A stretch of 54,265 bases of DNA from Treponema sp. (GCA_017549025.1 JAFYWB010000050.1:1-54265); one strand, 5' to 3'. Shown: positions 8,948 to 17,510, counted from the first letter of the stretch. Program-made: numbers and translations. The notes: a model not told the origin generated them from the letters alone.

Positions 8948-9988
8948 TTACATAATGTCGGCGGGATACACTACCTTGTTCTTTCCCGTTTTCTTTCCGT
9001 GATACAGCAGGAAGTCTGCCTCTGCAACAATTTCGTCAAAGGTATTCTGTTTGCGAGACCACGCTACACCAGCCGTAATAGATACGTTGAGAATAAATTC
9101 TTCAAAGCCAAAGGGCTTTTCTGCAATTGTGGCTCGAATGGACTCCAAATTTTGGCGAACAGAATCCTTGTGATAGGGATACACCACGAGGAATTCCTCT
9201 CCACCCCAACGTCCCATTTGGGCATCGTCTGGCAACATGGACAAAACACGGCGAGTCAAACGGCAGAGGATTTGGTCTCCAATATGGTGGCCATAGGTAT
9301 CGTTAATGGACTTAAAGTTGTCTATGTCAAAGATAACCAGTGTGTAATCCTTCATTTCTGCCACCCGACGGATAATGCAGCGGCGATTGGGGATTTGAGT
9401 CAAATGGTCATGGTCGGAGATAAATTCCAAACGCTTGATGTATTTTTTGTTGGCCCGCTGGCTGGAAATCAAGTCCTTTTGCTGCCCAATACAAAGATAG
9501 CCCAAAAGAAAAATCGATATGACAATGCAAACAATCCGGTGAAAGGACAAAAGCTCTGTAGTCAGCAGAATCTCATTGTATAGCGGTGTTCCGTTCCAGC
9601 TTACGAGAAAAAAGACGGAAAAGACAGAGGGCAGCGAAATCAAAATATAATGGAGCAAAGGACGATCTAGCGAAATAGCAAAAAGATACACACCAGGAAT
9701 CATGGCATAGGGAAAAAACAGACTGCCGCAATGCCCACCTAGCATAAGCCCTAAAATCGTAGAATAGATAGGAACCTCAAAAGCCATAATGGCTAGAATG
9801 AAAAACAATTTCTTTTTGTGAATAATGAGCAGGATTCCGTACAAAACGACACTAAATAGATTGTATACGACTAAAAAAGGCAGCTTGTAAATGGAAAACA
9901 CCACAGAAAAAAATAGGTGTATTATCAAGATACCTACAATGAGAAAGAGATTTTTATTCTTGTACAGATTCAGCTGATATTTCGCCAT
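8948..9988 (-). CDS. Membrane-bound diguanylate cyclase (GGDEF)
   Basis: Makes cyclic di-GMP from two GTP. The 346-residue product has six hydrophobic segments in its first 180 or so residues and a C-terminal GGDEF domain starting at DHDHLTQIPNRR. The active-site loop is RWGGEEFLV, a functional variant, and VIFDIDNFKSINDTYGH supplies the metal and guanine contacts. There is no obvious inhibitory RxxD site before the loop and no EAL domain. The likely start is ATG 9988 after GGGGAG; the longer frame begins with TTG at 10012 inside the promoter. Confidence 0.9.
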   Translation of the reverse strand: MAKYQLNLYKNKNLFLIVGILIIHLFFSVVFSIYKLPFLVVYNLFSVVLYGILLIIHKKKLFFILAIMAFEVPIYSTILGLMLGGHCGSLFFPYAMIPGVYLFAISLDRPLLHYILISLPSVFSVFFLVSWNGTPLYNEILLTTELLSFHRIVCIVISIFLLGYLCIGQQKDLISSQRANKKYIKRLEFISDHDHLTQIPNRRCIIRRVAEMKDYTLVIFDIDNFKSINDTYGHHIGDQILCRLTRRVLSMLPDDAQMGRWGGEEFLVVYPYHKDSVRQNLESIRATIAEKPFGFEEFILNVSITAGVAWSRKQNTFDEIVAEADFLLYHGKKTGKNKVVYPADIM

Positions 9989-10015
9989 GCTCTCCCCAAA
10001 ATCTGACGACAATAA

Positions 10016-10044
10016 ATTGTATCCGATAACTCAAAGGTTTTCAA
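10016..10044 (-). promoter_or_regulatory. Promoter of the GGDEF gene pair
   Basis: Minus-strand TTGAAA (10039-10044), 17 bases, TACAAT (10016-10021), about 28 bases before the ATG. Confidence 0.65.
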
Positions 10045-10089
10045 GAATATATTTTCTTAATATATGAAAACAAAAAATTTATTTATTAC

Positions 10090-10118
10090 TTGACTTATGG
10101 GCAAAACTTTTATTATAG
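10090..10118 (+). promoter_or_regulatory. Promoter of the ABC importer locus
   Basis: TTGACT (10090-10095), 17 bases, TTATAG (10113-10118); TATAGT one base later is an alternative -10. Confidence 0.5.
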
Positions 10119-10181
10119 TAAAGAAAATTAAGTCTAATTTCATTTGTACCCAGAATATGGGGTGTAATAAAGGAGATTGCA

Positions 10182-11162
10182 ATGAAATTGAAAAAGCTGG
10201 CACTGATTGGTGCAGCAGTGCTTATGAGTACATCCATGGTTTTTGCAGGTGGAGCAAAGGATTCCGCTTCTGGTGAAAAGGTTTACAAGATTGGTGTCGT
10301 TCAGCTGGTAGAACACGCTGCTTTGGACGCATCCTATCAGGGATTTGTTGATGGCTTGGCAGAGGCTGGTTTGGTAGATGGACAGAACATCAAAATTGAC
10401 TACCAGAATGCCCAGGGTGAGCAGGCAAACTGCGTTACCATTGCCCAGAAGCTGGTAAACGATCGTTCTGACTTGATTTTGGCTATTGCTACTCCCGCAG
10501 CTCAGGCTGTTGCTAACTTGACTCGTAACATTCCTATTCTTGTTACTGCTGTTACTGACCCTGCTTCCGCTCAGTTAGTAAAGTCCAACGAGATGCCTGG
10601 TACCAACGTTTCTGGAACCTCTGACCTGACTCCTGTTGAGGCTCAGATTAAGCTGGCAAAGCAGATGGTTCCCGACCTGAAGACCATTGGTTTCCTGTAT
10701 TGCTCCAGTGAGCAGAACTCCAAGTTCCAGATTGACATTGCAAAGAAGGTTTGTGACGAACTGGGAATCAAGTACGTAGACGCCACTGTTTCCAACTCCA
10801 ACGAGATTCAGCAGGTAACACAGAGCTTGGTTGGTAAGGTAGACGCTATCTACTCCCCCACCGACAACATGATTGCAGCTGGTATGGCTACTGTTGCCTT
10901 GGTTGCAATGCCTGCAAAGATTCCTGTATTCTGCGGTGAGCAGGGTATGGCTGAGCTGGGTGGTCTTGCTACCTACGGAATCAACTACTATGAGCTGGGT
11001 AAGCAGACTGCAAAGCAGGCTGTGGCAATCCTGAAGGAAGGCAAAAAGCCTGCCGAGATGCCTATTGAGTACCTGGCCAACGGTGACCTGTACGTAAACA
11101 TGGAAACTGCAAAGGCAATTGGAATTACTATTCCTGCAGAAATTGCTGCACAGTTGAAATAA
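10182..11162 (+). CDS. ABC transporter substrate-binding protein (TrpX/ABC_sub_bind family)
   Basis: Periplasmic solute receptor of an ABC importer. The 326 residues begin with a signal peptide (KLALIGAAVLMSTSMVFAGG) that lacks a lipobox Cys, so a soluble protein is expected, unusual for a spirochaete binding protein. The mature part fits the ABC_sub_bind family: IGVVQLVEHAALDASYQGF near the N-terminus and the IPVFCGEQGMAELGGLATYG core later. Members are linked to tryptophan/tyrosine uptake in streptococci, but the ligand here is not shown by sequence. A hairpin after the stop probably makes this the most abundant message of the locus. Confidence 0.88.
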   Translation: MKLKKLALIGAAVLMSTSMVFAGGAKDSASGEKVYKIGVVQLVEHAALDASYQGFVDGLAEAGLVDGQNIKIDYQNAQGEQANCVTIAQKLVNDRSDLILAIATPAAQAVANLTRNIPILVTAVTDPASAQLVKSNEMPGTNVSGTSDLTPVEAQIKLAKQMVPDLKTIGFLYCSSEQNSKFQIDIAKKVCDELGIKYVDATVSNSNEIQQVTQSLVGKVDAIYSPTDNMIAAGMATVALVAMPAKIPVFCGEQGMAELGGLATYGINYYELGKQTAKQAVAILKEGKKPAEMPIEYLANGDLYVNMETAKAIGITIPAEIAAQLK

Positions 11163-11182
11163 ACTAAAAGACAGGATACAGT

Positions 11183-11215
11183 AAGCCCAAGTTTTCGGAC
11201 TTGGGCTTTATTTTT
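11183..11215 (+). terminator. Terminator/attenuator after the substrate-binding gene
   Basis: AAGCCCAAG / CTTGGGCTT stem with an eight-base loop and a TTATTTTT tail. It sits 12 bases before the next gene's ATG and would favour excess binding protein over the downstream proteins. Confidence 0.75.
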
Positions 11216-11226
11216 AGGAGGAACTT

Positions 11227-11640
11227 ATGTGGTTTATTTTTGCTTTGGCATCTGCGGTATTTGCCGCCCTTACATCAATTCTGGCCAAAATTGGTATTGA
11301 AGGAGTGAATTCCACTCTGGCCACAGCTATCCGCACTTTGGTGGTGGTGGCCATGGCTTGGGTAATGGTTCTGGTAACCCAAACTCAGGGTGGAATCCAC
11401 GACATTAGCAGAAAAAGCTGGCTGTTTTTAGTGTTATCTGGCTTGGCTACGGGAGCCTCTTGGTTGTGCTATTACAAGGCGCTACAAATCGGCATGACCA
11501 CAAAGGTGGTGGCGGTGGATAAGTTCAGCGTAGTAATCACCATGGTGATGGCCTTTGTTTTTTTGCACGAAGCCTTTACCATTAAGTCTATCATCGGCTG
11601 CATTTTAATTGGAGCTGGAACTCTGGTAATGGTACTTTAG
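11227..11640 (+). CDS. Half-size EamA (DMT superfamily) transporter
   Basis: A 137-residue membrane protein with a single EamA repeat and about five hydrophobic segments; usual EamA carriers have two repeats and about 300 residues. The FVFLHEAFTIKSIIGCILIGAG segment is the classic end of the repeat. The start follows AGGAGGAACTT. It lies between the binding protein and permease of one ABC importer, in the same direction, suggesting a shared or related substrate. Such short forms are thought to work as dimers. The ORF is open from start to stop, so it is not an obvious truncation. Confidence 0.8.
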   Translation: MWFIFALASAVFAALTSILAKIGIEGVNSTLATAIRTLVVVAMAWVMVLVTQTQGGIHDISRKSWLFLVLSGLATGASWLCYYKALQIGMTTKVVAVDKFSVVITMVMAFVFLHEAFTIKSIIGCILIGAGTLVMVL

Positions 11641-11653
11641 TCAGAATTAACCG

Positions 11654-11682
11654 ATGACATTCTCACTAAAATTTGATAGAAT
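11654..11682 (+). promoter_or_regulatory. Internal promoter before the ABC permease gene
   Basis: ATGACA (11654-11659), 17 bases, TAGAAT (11677-11682), in the 101-base gap after the EamA gene. The permease and ATPase could therefore be made without the first two genes. Confidence 0.45.
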
Positions 11683-11741
11683 AAGGGCCGATTTCTGTCT
11701 TTAAAAAGCAGAAAATATTATGAATTAATAAGGAATAAAGC

Positions 11742-12653
11742 ATGGGTATTCTACTTGCTATACAGGGGGCCGCATCCCAAGGTGTCCTGTGGGGAATTAT
11801 GGCATTGGGATTGTACATCACCTTTAAGGTGCTGGACTTTGCAGACTTAACCGTTGACGGAAGTTTTGCTTTGGGTGGAGCGGTATCTGCAGTGCTCCTA
11901 GTAAATGGATGGAATCCCTTTCTGTCACTTTTAATTGCTTTTTTGGCAGGTGGAATTTCTGGTGTGGTAACAGGACTGCTTCACACAAAGCTGGAGATTC
12001 CTGGTATTTTGGCTGGTATCCTTACCATGATTGCCCTGTACTCCATCAACATTCGAATTATGGGACAAGCAAACACTCCCCTTTTGGGCGTAGACACCAT
12101 CATGGTAAAGCTGGAGATTTTGTTAGGCATTGACAGAACCATGAGCTCCTTGATTACCGGTATTGTTTTCTCCGTGGTTATCATCATGATCTTGTACTGG
12201 TTCTTTGGAACAGAGCTGGGAAGCGTTATCCGTGCCACTGGAAACAACGAGCGGATGGTGCGAGCTCAGGGTGTAAACACCGACAACATGAAGATTGTTG
12301 GCTTGATGCTTTCAAATGCACTGGTAGCCCTGTCTGGTGCCATGGTAGCCCAGAGTCAAGGCTACGGCGACGTGGGAATGGGAACAGGAACCATCGTTAT
12401 CGGTCTTGCTTCCATCATTATTGGTGAAGTTATCTTTGGTGTTCGCTTCTCCTTCTGGTATCGCCTGATGTCAGTTGTATTTGGTTCCATCATTTACCGC
12501 ATTATTATTGCAGTAGTTTTGCAGCTGGGATTGAAATCCACCGACTTGAAGCTTTTGACTGCAATTATCGTTGCCCTTGCCCTTGCACTGCCTGTGGTTA
12601 AGAGCAAGTTCAAGCAAACAAAGGCTGTAGCCCAAAAACAGGGAGGAAACTGA
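11742..12653 (+). CDS. ABC transporter permease (TrpY type)
   Basis: Inner-membrane subunit of the importer, 303 residues with about eight hydrophobic segments. The opening MGILLAIQGAASQGVLWGIM, the VLDFADLTVDGSFALGGA segment and GSVIRATGNNERMVRAQGVN (the cytoplasmic coupling region) are typical of permeases paired with ABC_sub_bind receptors. The start follows AAGGAATAAAGC. Its stop overlaps the ATPase start as TGATG, so the two are translationally coupled. Confidence 0.9.
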   Translation: MGILLAIQGAASQGVLWGIMALGLYITFKVLDFADLTVDGSFALGGAVSAVLLVNGWNPFLSLLIAFLAGGISGVVTGLLHTKLEIPGILAGILTMIALYSINIRIMGQANTPLLGVDTIMVKLEILLGIDRTMSSLITGIVFSVVIIMILYWFFGTELGSVIRATGNNERMVRAQGVNTDNMKIVGLMLSNALVALSGAMVAQSQGYGDVGMGTGTIVIGLASIIIGEVIFGVRFSFWYRLMSVVFGSIIYRIIIAVVLQLGLKSTDLKLLTAIIVALALALPVVKSKFKQTKAVAQKQGGN

Positions 12654-13447
12654 TGCTGACCCTTACACATGTTGCAAAAACATTTAATCCAGGAACCATC
12701 ACCGAAAAGAAGGCCCTGAAGGACATTAGCCTTGAGCTGAAGGAAGGCGACTTTGTTTCTGTTATCGGTGGAAACGGTGCAGGTAAATCTACCCTACTGA
12801 ATTTGATTGCTGGTGTACATCAGCCTGACAGTGGTTCCATCTTGCTGGATAACATCGACATTACTAACTGGAAGGAATATAATCGTGCAAAATTCCTTGG
12901 CCGAGTGTTTCAGGACCCCATGATGGGAACTGCCGCCAACATGAGCATTGCAGAAAACCTGGCTCTGGCCTATCGCCGAGGCAAAAAGCGTGGCCTAAAA
13001 TGGGGTGTTACCACTGCCGAGACAAAAATCTACAAGGAGCTGCTGGAGCCTCTGGGCTTGGGTCTGGAAAACAGAATGGACTCCAAGGTAGGGCTCCTTT
13101 CTGGCGGCCAGCGACAGGCTCTGACTTTGCTGATGGCAACCCTGCAAAAGCCACGGCTTTTGCTGCTGGATGAACATACAGCTGCCTTGGACCCCAAGAC
13201 TGCCGCCAAGGTATTGGAGCTTACCGACGAGATTATTGGTCGGGACAAACTGACGGCATTTATGGTAACCCACAACATGCGTAACGCCATCCACTACGGT
13301 AATCGCCTGATTATGATGCTGGAAGGAAAGATTGTGTACGATGTGTCTGGTGAGGAAAAGAAGAACCTCCAGGTTTCAGACCTGCTGGAAAAATTCCACA
13401 CGGTAAGTGGCGATGATTTGGCCAACGATAGAATGTTGTTGAGCTAG
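12653..13447 (+). CDS. ABC transporter ATP-binding protein (TrpZ type)
   Basis: ATPase subunit, 264 residues. Walker A is GGNGAGKST, the signature is LLSGGQRQAL, Walker B is LLLLDEHTAALDP (with the unusual DEHTA common in this subfamily), and the switch His is in MVTHN. It starts at the ATG overlapping the permease stop (TGATG), with GGGAGG just upstream. It ends the locus and is followed by a terminator. Confidence 0.93.
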   Translation: MLTLTHVAKTFNPGTITEKKALKDISLELKEGDFVSVIGGNGAGKSTLLNLIAGVHQPDSGSILLDNIDITNWKEYNRAKFLGRVFQDPMMGTAANMSIAENLALAYRRGKKRGLKWGVTTAETKIYKELLEPLGLGLENRMDSKVGLLSGGQRQALTLLMATLQKPRLLLLDEHTAALDPKTAAKVLELTDEIIGRDKLTAFMVTHNMRNAIHYGNRLIMMLEGKIVYDVSGEEKKNLQVSDLLEKFHTVSGDDLANDRMLLS

Positions 13448-13453
13448 GCAACG

Positions 13454-13484
13454 AAAAGGAGAAGCTTTTGCTTCTCCTTTTTTT
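13454..13484 (+). terminator. Terminator after the ABC importer
   Basis: AAAAGGAGAAGC / GCTTCTCCTTTTTTT, a perfect 10-bp stem with a four-base loop and T-tail. Confidence 0.88.
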
Positions 13485-13594
13485 ATGAAGACTGGACTTG
13501 ACAGTTTTGTAGACTGTATTTATAATTTATTGTATAGCAATGAGTTATGATTATTAAAACGAGTTATTATTGCGGTTTATAATAAAAAAGTCTC

Positions 13595-13686
13595 CTTACT
13601 AACTACTATGTACCTCTCATTCTAGCTAGAATGAACCTTTCACTCTAACTACTATGCACTGTCCACTCTAACTAAAATGCACTCCC
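13595..13686. repeat. Four 23-bp degenerate tandem repeats
   Basis: Units begin at 13595, 13618, 13641 and 13664, exactly 23 bases apart. The shared pattern is CWYTCTAACTACTATGCACY with variations; the second unit has diverged into a TTCTAGCTAGAA palindrome. The 13485-13857 stretch contains no gene: besides these repeats and those at 13772 it has only AT-rich DNA. Confidence 0.65.
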
Positions 13687-13771
13687 ATCCATGTACAGGT
13701 TACACTCCCTATCCTTGCCGTAGCAGCATCCCTTGTAGTGCCAAGTCACAGTCCTGTGTATTACTTTATAC

Positions 13772-13810
13772 TACCCACTATCAACTACCCACTATCAACT
13801 ATCAACTAAC
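13772..13810. repeat. Short direct repeats of CCCACTATCAACTA
   Basis: Two perfect 14-base copies of CCCACTATCAACTA in tandem, followed by a partial copy (TCAACTAAC). This ends just before the promoter of the restriction-modification gene. Confidence 0.7.
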
Positions 13811-13822
13811 TCCCCCACCACT

Positions 13823-13851
13823 TTTACATTCACTTGAACCCATGTTATACT
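13823..13851 (+). promoter_or_regulatory. Promoter giving a probably leaderless restriction-modification mRNA
   Basis: TTTACA (13823-13828), 17 bases, TATACT (13846-13851). The ATG begins at 13858, where transcription should start, and no Shine-Dalgarno is present. Confidence 0.55.
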
Positions 13852-13857
13852 GTACCC

Positions 13858-16710
13858 ATGACACAGGCAGAACAGCAGCGCTCAGCAAAAGAATTTGTAG
13901 CATTTTGGAAAGACAAAGGCGATGAGAAGCAGGAAACTTCTCGATTTTGGATTGGGCTTTTGGATAGCGTCTTGGGAATAAAAAATGCTTCCAATTACAT
14001 CGAATTTGAAAAGCCAGTAAAACTCAAACACACCAGTTTCATTGATGGATATATTTCTAGTACTAAGGTTTTGATTGAGCAAAAGGGCAGTAAGATTGAC
14101 CTTGCTAAGGCTTATCCCCAGTCAGATGGTGCCAATCTCACGGCTTTTCAGCAGGCAAAGCGATATGCTGACGAGTTGCCTTACGACTTGCGTCCCCGCT
14201 GGATTGTGGTTTCAAACTTTACCGAAATCCATGTTCACGACATGAACCAGCCTCACACTGAGCCAGAAATTATTCTGCTGGAAAATCTTGAAAAAGAGTT
14301 TTATCGGCTACAATTTTTGGTGGACGAGAGAAACGAAAAAATCCGCCGAGAAGAAGAAGTTTCCTTGCAGGCGGGAATTTTGGTGGGCAAGCTGTATGAC
14401 GCCCTCATCAAGGAATACCTTGAACCAGATGAACATAGTTTTCGGAGCTTGAACATTCTCTGCGTTCGCTTAGTTTTTTGTCTCTATGCCGAAGATGCAG
14501 GATTTTTTGAAACTCGTACCAGCTTTGAGGACTACATCAAGTCCTTCAACGTGCCGAATTTGCGGAAAGCTATCATAGACTTATTCAAGGGCTTGGACAC
14601 CAAGCTGGAAAATCGTGATAAATACGACACGAGCCTTAAACCTTTTCCCTACGTAAACGGCGGACTTTTTGCGGCGGAGGACATTGAGATTCCCAACTTT
14701 ACCCAGGAAATCGTTGATGTTTTGGTAAATGATTGTGCACCCTTCGACTGGCACGAAATCAGCCCCACCATTTTTGGAGCTGTATTTGAGTCCACCTTGA
14801 ATCCAGACACTCGCCGTACAGGTGGAATGCATTACACTTCCATCGAGAACATTCACAAAGTAATCGACCCCCTTTTTATGGACGAATTGACGGCGGAGTT
14901 TGAAAAAATTTGTGCCACAACCAACGCAAAGTCAAAGACAGATAAACTCCAAGCTTTCCAAGAAAAACTTGGCAACCTCAAGTTCTTAGATCCAGCTTGC
15001 GGAAGTGGAAATTTCTTGACGGAAACTTATCTTTCTCTGCGTCGCTTGGAAAACAAGGTCATTAGCATCTTGAACAAAGGTGAGCGAGTTCTGGGCTTTG
15101 ACGAGTTTATCAAAGTAAAAATCAATCAGTTTTATGGTATTGAAATAAACGATTTTGCCGTTACCGTAGCCAAAACCGCCCTGTGGATTGCCGAAAGCCA
15201 AATGATTCAAGAAACTGAAAAAATCCTGAGCCAGTCAATCGACTTTTTCCCCCTGACTACCAACGCTTTTATTGTGGAAGGCAACGCCCTGCGGATGGAT
15301 TGGGGAACCCTAAAACCGATTGACGAAGATTTGCATTTAAACGACGGACTTTTTGCAGGCTTTGCCACAGAAGTAGACGGAAACGAGATAAAGTATGATT
15401 ACATCATGGGTAATCCACCGTTTGTGGGATATAGTTTACAATCAAAAGAACAGAAAGCTGACATTCTTTCTGTATATGTTGATGATAAAGGTAAACCGTA
15501 TAAAACCGCAGGGAAAATAGATTATGTTGCTGGGTGGTATTTTAAAGCAGCGGAATTAATTCAAAGGACAAAAACAACATGTGCATTTGTTTCAACAAAT
15601 TCTATTACTCAAGGAGAACAAGTTGCAGGTGTATGGAAACCACTTTTTGAAAGATTTGGTATAGAAATAAATTTTGCCTACAAAACTTTTAGGTGGGATA
15701 GTGAATCTACACAAAAGGCTCATGTGCATTGTGTAATTATTGGATTTAGTTGCCACACGGATTCGGAAAATCTACGATTTTCCAATGAAAAAAGAATTTA
15801 CAATCCTGATGGAACAGAAATAGTTGCAAAAAATATCAATCCATATTTGGTAGAAGCTGAAAATATATTTTTAGAAAGTCGTACAACACCAATATGCAAA
15901 GTTCCTCAAATGTCCAGTGGTGGGAAACCTGTTGAAGGTGGGAATCTCATTTTTACAGAAGAAGAAAAAATCGATTTTCTAAAAAAAGAACCAAAAGCAG
16001 AGAAATACTTTAGAAAATTTATGGGGTCAGATGACTTTATCAATAATCGAAGTAGATGGTGTTTATGGTTGTTTGGTGTTGCTCCAAACGAATTGCGGAG
16101 TATGCCTTCTGTTATGAAACGTATTGAAGCTGTAAGAGAGTTCAGATTAGCAAGTGTAAAAGAAGCTACAAGAGAATACGCAAATTATCCTGCTCAATTT
16201 ATGGAAATAAAACAACCAGAAAGTGATTATTTGATGATTCCTGCTACTTCATCAGAAAACAGACTTTATATACCGATTGGATATCTTAATAAAAATGTAG
16301 TTGCAAGTAATGCGGCTTCTTTTGTTCCGAATGCAACATTATATCATTTCGGTGTTCTCACAAGTTCTATGCACATGGCATGGATGCGTACAGTTGCTGG
16401 TCGTTTGAAATCTGATTATCGTTATTCTGTTAATATTGTTTACAACAACTTCCCATGGTGTAATCCTACAGAGGAACAAAAAGCAAGAATCGAGCAAACT
16501 GCACAAGCAATTTTAGACGCACGTTCTCAATTTCCAGAGGCTTCATTAGCAGATTTATACAACCCTTTAACAATGCCACCAGTTTTACGCAAAGCTCACG
16601 AAGCAAACGATAAAGCCGTAGAAAAAGCCTACGGAAAAACATTCTCAATTGATGATGAAAGAGGAGCGTTTTTGTTTGAAAAATATGTTGAGATGATGGA
16701 GGGAAAGTGA
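13858..16710 (+). CDS. Type IIG/IIL restriction-modification enzyme (MmeI-like), recombinant specificity half
   Basis: Single polypeptide that cuts DNA and methylates adenine at its site, 950 residues. Domains in order: N-terminal PD-ExK nuclease with D63-X10-E74-Q-K76, a helical spacer, an N6-adenine methyltransferase with motif I LDPACGSGNF (about 376-386) and motif IV NPPF (519-522), then target recognition and C-terminal domains. The start is ATG 13858; an in-frame TTG at 13834 lies inside the promoter. Up to about 15410 base usage resembles the core genome; after NPPF it becomes strongly AT-rich. An older C-terminal coding end survives at 17320-17442, so the specificity half seems to have been exchanged. 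The recognition sequence cannot be read from the protein. Confidence 0.88.
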   Translation: MTQAEQQRSAKEFVAFWKDKGDEKQETSRFWIGLLDSVLGIKNASNYIEFEKPVKLKHTSFIDGYISSTKVLIEQKGSKIDLAKAYPQSDGANLTAFQQAKRYADELPYDLRPRWIVVSNFTEIHVHDMNQPHTEPEIILLENLEKEFYRLQFLVDERNEKIRREEEVSLQAGILVGKLYDALIKEYLEPDEHSFRSLNILCVRLVFCLYAEDAGFFETRTSFEDYIKSFNVPNLRKAIIDLFKGLDTKLENRDKYDTSLKPFPYVNGGLFAAEDIEIPNFTQEIVDVLVNDCAPFDWHEISPTIFGAVFESTLNPDTRRTGGMHYTSIENIHKVIDPLFMDELTAEFEKICATTNAKSKTDKLQAFQEKLGNLKFLDPACGSGNFLTETYLSLRRLENKVISILNKGERVLGFDEFIKVKINQFYGIEINDFAVTVAKTALWIAESQMIQETEKILSQSIDFFPLTTNAFIVEGNALRMDWGTLKPIDEDLHLNDGLFAGFATEVDGNEIKYDYIMGNPPFVGYSLQSKEQKADILSVYVDDKGKPYKTAGKIDYVAGWYFKAAELIQRTKTTCAFVSTNSITQGEQVAGVWKPLFERFGIEINFAYKTFRWDSESTQKAHVHCVIIGFSCHTDSENLRFSNEKRIYNPDGTEIVAKNINPYLVEAENIFLESRTTPICKVPQMSSGGKPVEGGNLIFTEEEKIDFLKKEPKAEKYFRKFMGSDDFINNRSRWCLWLFGVAPNELRSMPSVMKRIEAVREFRLASVKEATREYANYPAQFMEIKQPESDYLMIPATSSENRLYIPIGYLNKNVVASNAASFVPNATLYHFGVLTSSMHMAWMRTVAGRLKSDYRYSVNIVYNNFPWCNPTEEQKARIEQTAQAILDARSQFPEASLADLYNPLTMPPVLRKAHEANDKAVEKAYGKTFSIDDERGAFLFEKYVEMMEGK

Positions 16711-17318
16711 TGGAATGTCAAAATTTTGGATTAAATTGGTTTGAAGTTCTACTTGTTGTAGTCGGTTCAATTTTGGGTTTTTTATTAAGTATATTAACCA
16801 CAATTATAAATAAAGTGATTGATAAAAATGGTGAAGTTAGAATTTTCTACAGGCTATTAGAACAACAAGCTAAAATAGGAGTATCAGAAGATGAACAATA
16901 CCTTCTTATTCCTGTTTATTTTGAATTACAAAATACATCGAATACTACAAGGGTTATTCGTGATGTAAGTCTATATATATACAACAATGGTAAGAAAGTT
17001 ACAAAAATGATGCAATTGCAATGTACAAAAGATTCAATAACTAATGAAATAAAAAATAGTTATGGAGGAGAGAAGAATACCTATTCTTTTGTTTTGCCAG
17101 CTCAAAGTATTCAAAAACAAGAATGTGAATTTTTCTATAAGATTTCCAAAATAGATATAGTTCAGAAACAATTTGATGAGATAAGGTTTGCTTACTATAA
17201 TGAAAAGAATCAAGTGATGGATTGTTTATTTTTAAAAGCAGAACAAGGATGGAATGGAATAGAATTTAACTATGACAATGAATATGCTGAACTAAAATGT
17301 GTTAAAAAGAAGAAATAA
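16710..17318 (+). CDS. Membrane-anchored protein of unknown function, coupled to the restriction-modification gene
   Basis: I do not recognise a family. The 202-residue product has one N-terminal transmembrane segment (about residues 12-34, LLVVVGSILGFLLSILTTII), a short basic/polar linker, and a soluble domain that looks beta-rich (EDEQYLLIPVYFELQNTSNT, RDVSLYIYNNGKK). The ATG overlaps the restriction-modification stop as TGATG, with GGAGG upstream, so the genes are translationally coupled. It is AT-rich and lies between the new methyltransferase end and the relic of the old one, so it probably arrived with the specificity half. A role in defence is inference from position only. Confidence 0.65.
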   Translation: MECQNFGLNWFEVLLVVVGSILGFLLSILTTIINKVIDKNGEVRIFYRLLEQQAKIGVSEDEQYLLIPVYFELQNTSNTTRVIRDVSLYIYNNGKKVTKMMQLQCTKDSITNEIKNSYGGEKNTYSFVLPAQSIQKQECEFFYKISKIDIVQKQFDEIRFAYYNEKNQVMDCLFLKAEQGWNGIEFNYDNEYAELKCVKKKK

Positions 17319-17319
17319 A

Positions 17320-17442
17320 GCCAACGACCGTGCAGTTATGGAAGCCTACGGTTTTGCAAAAGATATGACCGAAAGCGAAATCGTCGCAGAATTGTTTAAA
17401 ATGTATGAAAAGTTGACAGAGGGGAGTAGCGAAAACCGTTAG
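17320..17442 (+). pseudogene. Relic of the former C-terminus of the restriction-modification gene
   Basis: An open stretch without a start codon encodes ANDRAVMEAYGFAKDMTESE and continues to a Lys/Glu-rich end and stop. It aligns with the C-terminus of the upstream enzyme (EANDKAVEKAYG near its end), as in other MmeI-like proteins. It begins two bases after the membrane-protein stop, and its base composition matches the core-like 5' half of the restriction gene rather than its AT-rich neighbours. It ends SENR-stop within the local repeat. Confidence 0.7.
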
Positions 17443-17510
17443 ACTTGAGTAAAGCCGGGTGGCAATTTTTTTGCAAAACGTAGTCGAAGCAACGGCACTA
17501 AAAAAATCTG
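17428..17510. repeat. Intergenic repeat, copy 1 (diverged)
   Basis: Starts AGCGAAAACCGTTAG, shared with copy 3, followed by CTTGAGTAAAGCCGGGTG. The inner part has diverged but keeps a T-run/A-run dyad (ATTTTTTT...AAAAAAAT) around GTAGTCGAAGC, matching GTATTCGCAGC of the other copies. It lies between the methyltransferase relic and the Bro-N gene. Confidence 0.55.

Noticed and set aside
13595-13810. CRISPR array
   Set aside because: Units are contiguous without spacers, too short and too degenerate, and no cas gene is nearby.
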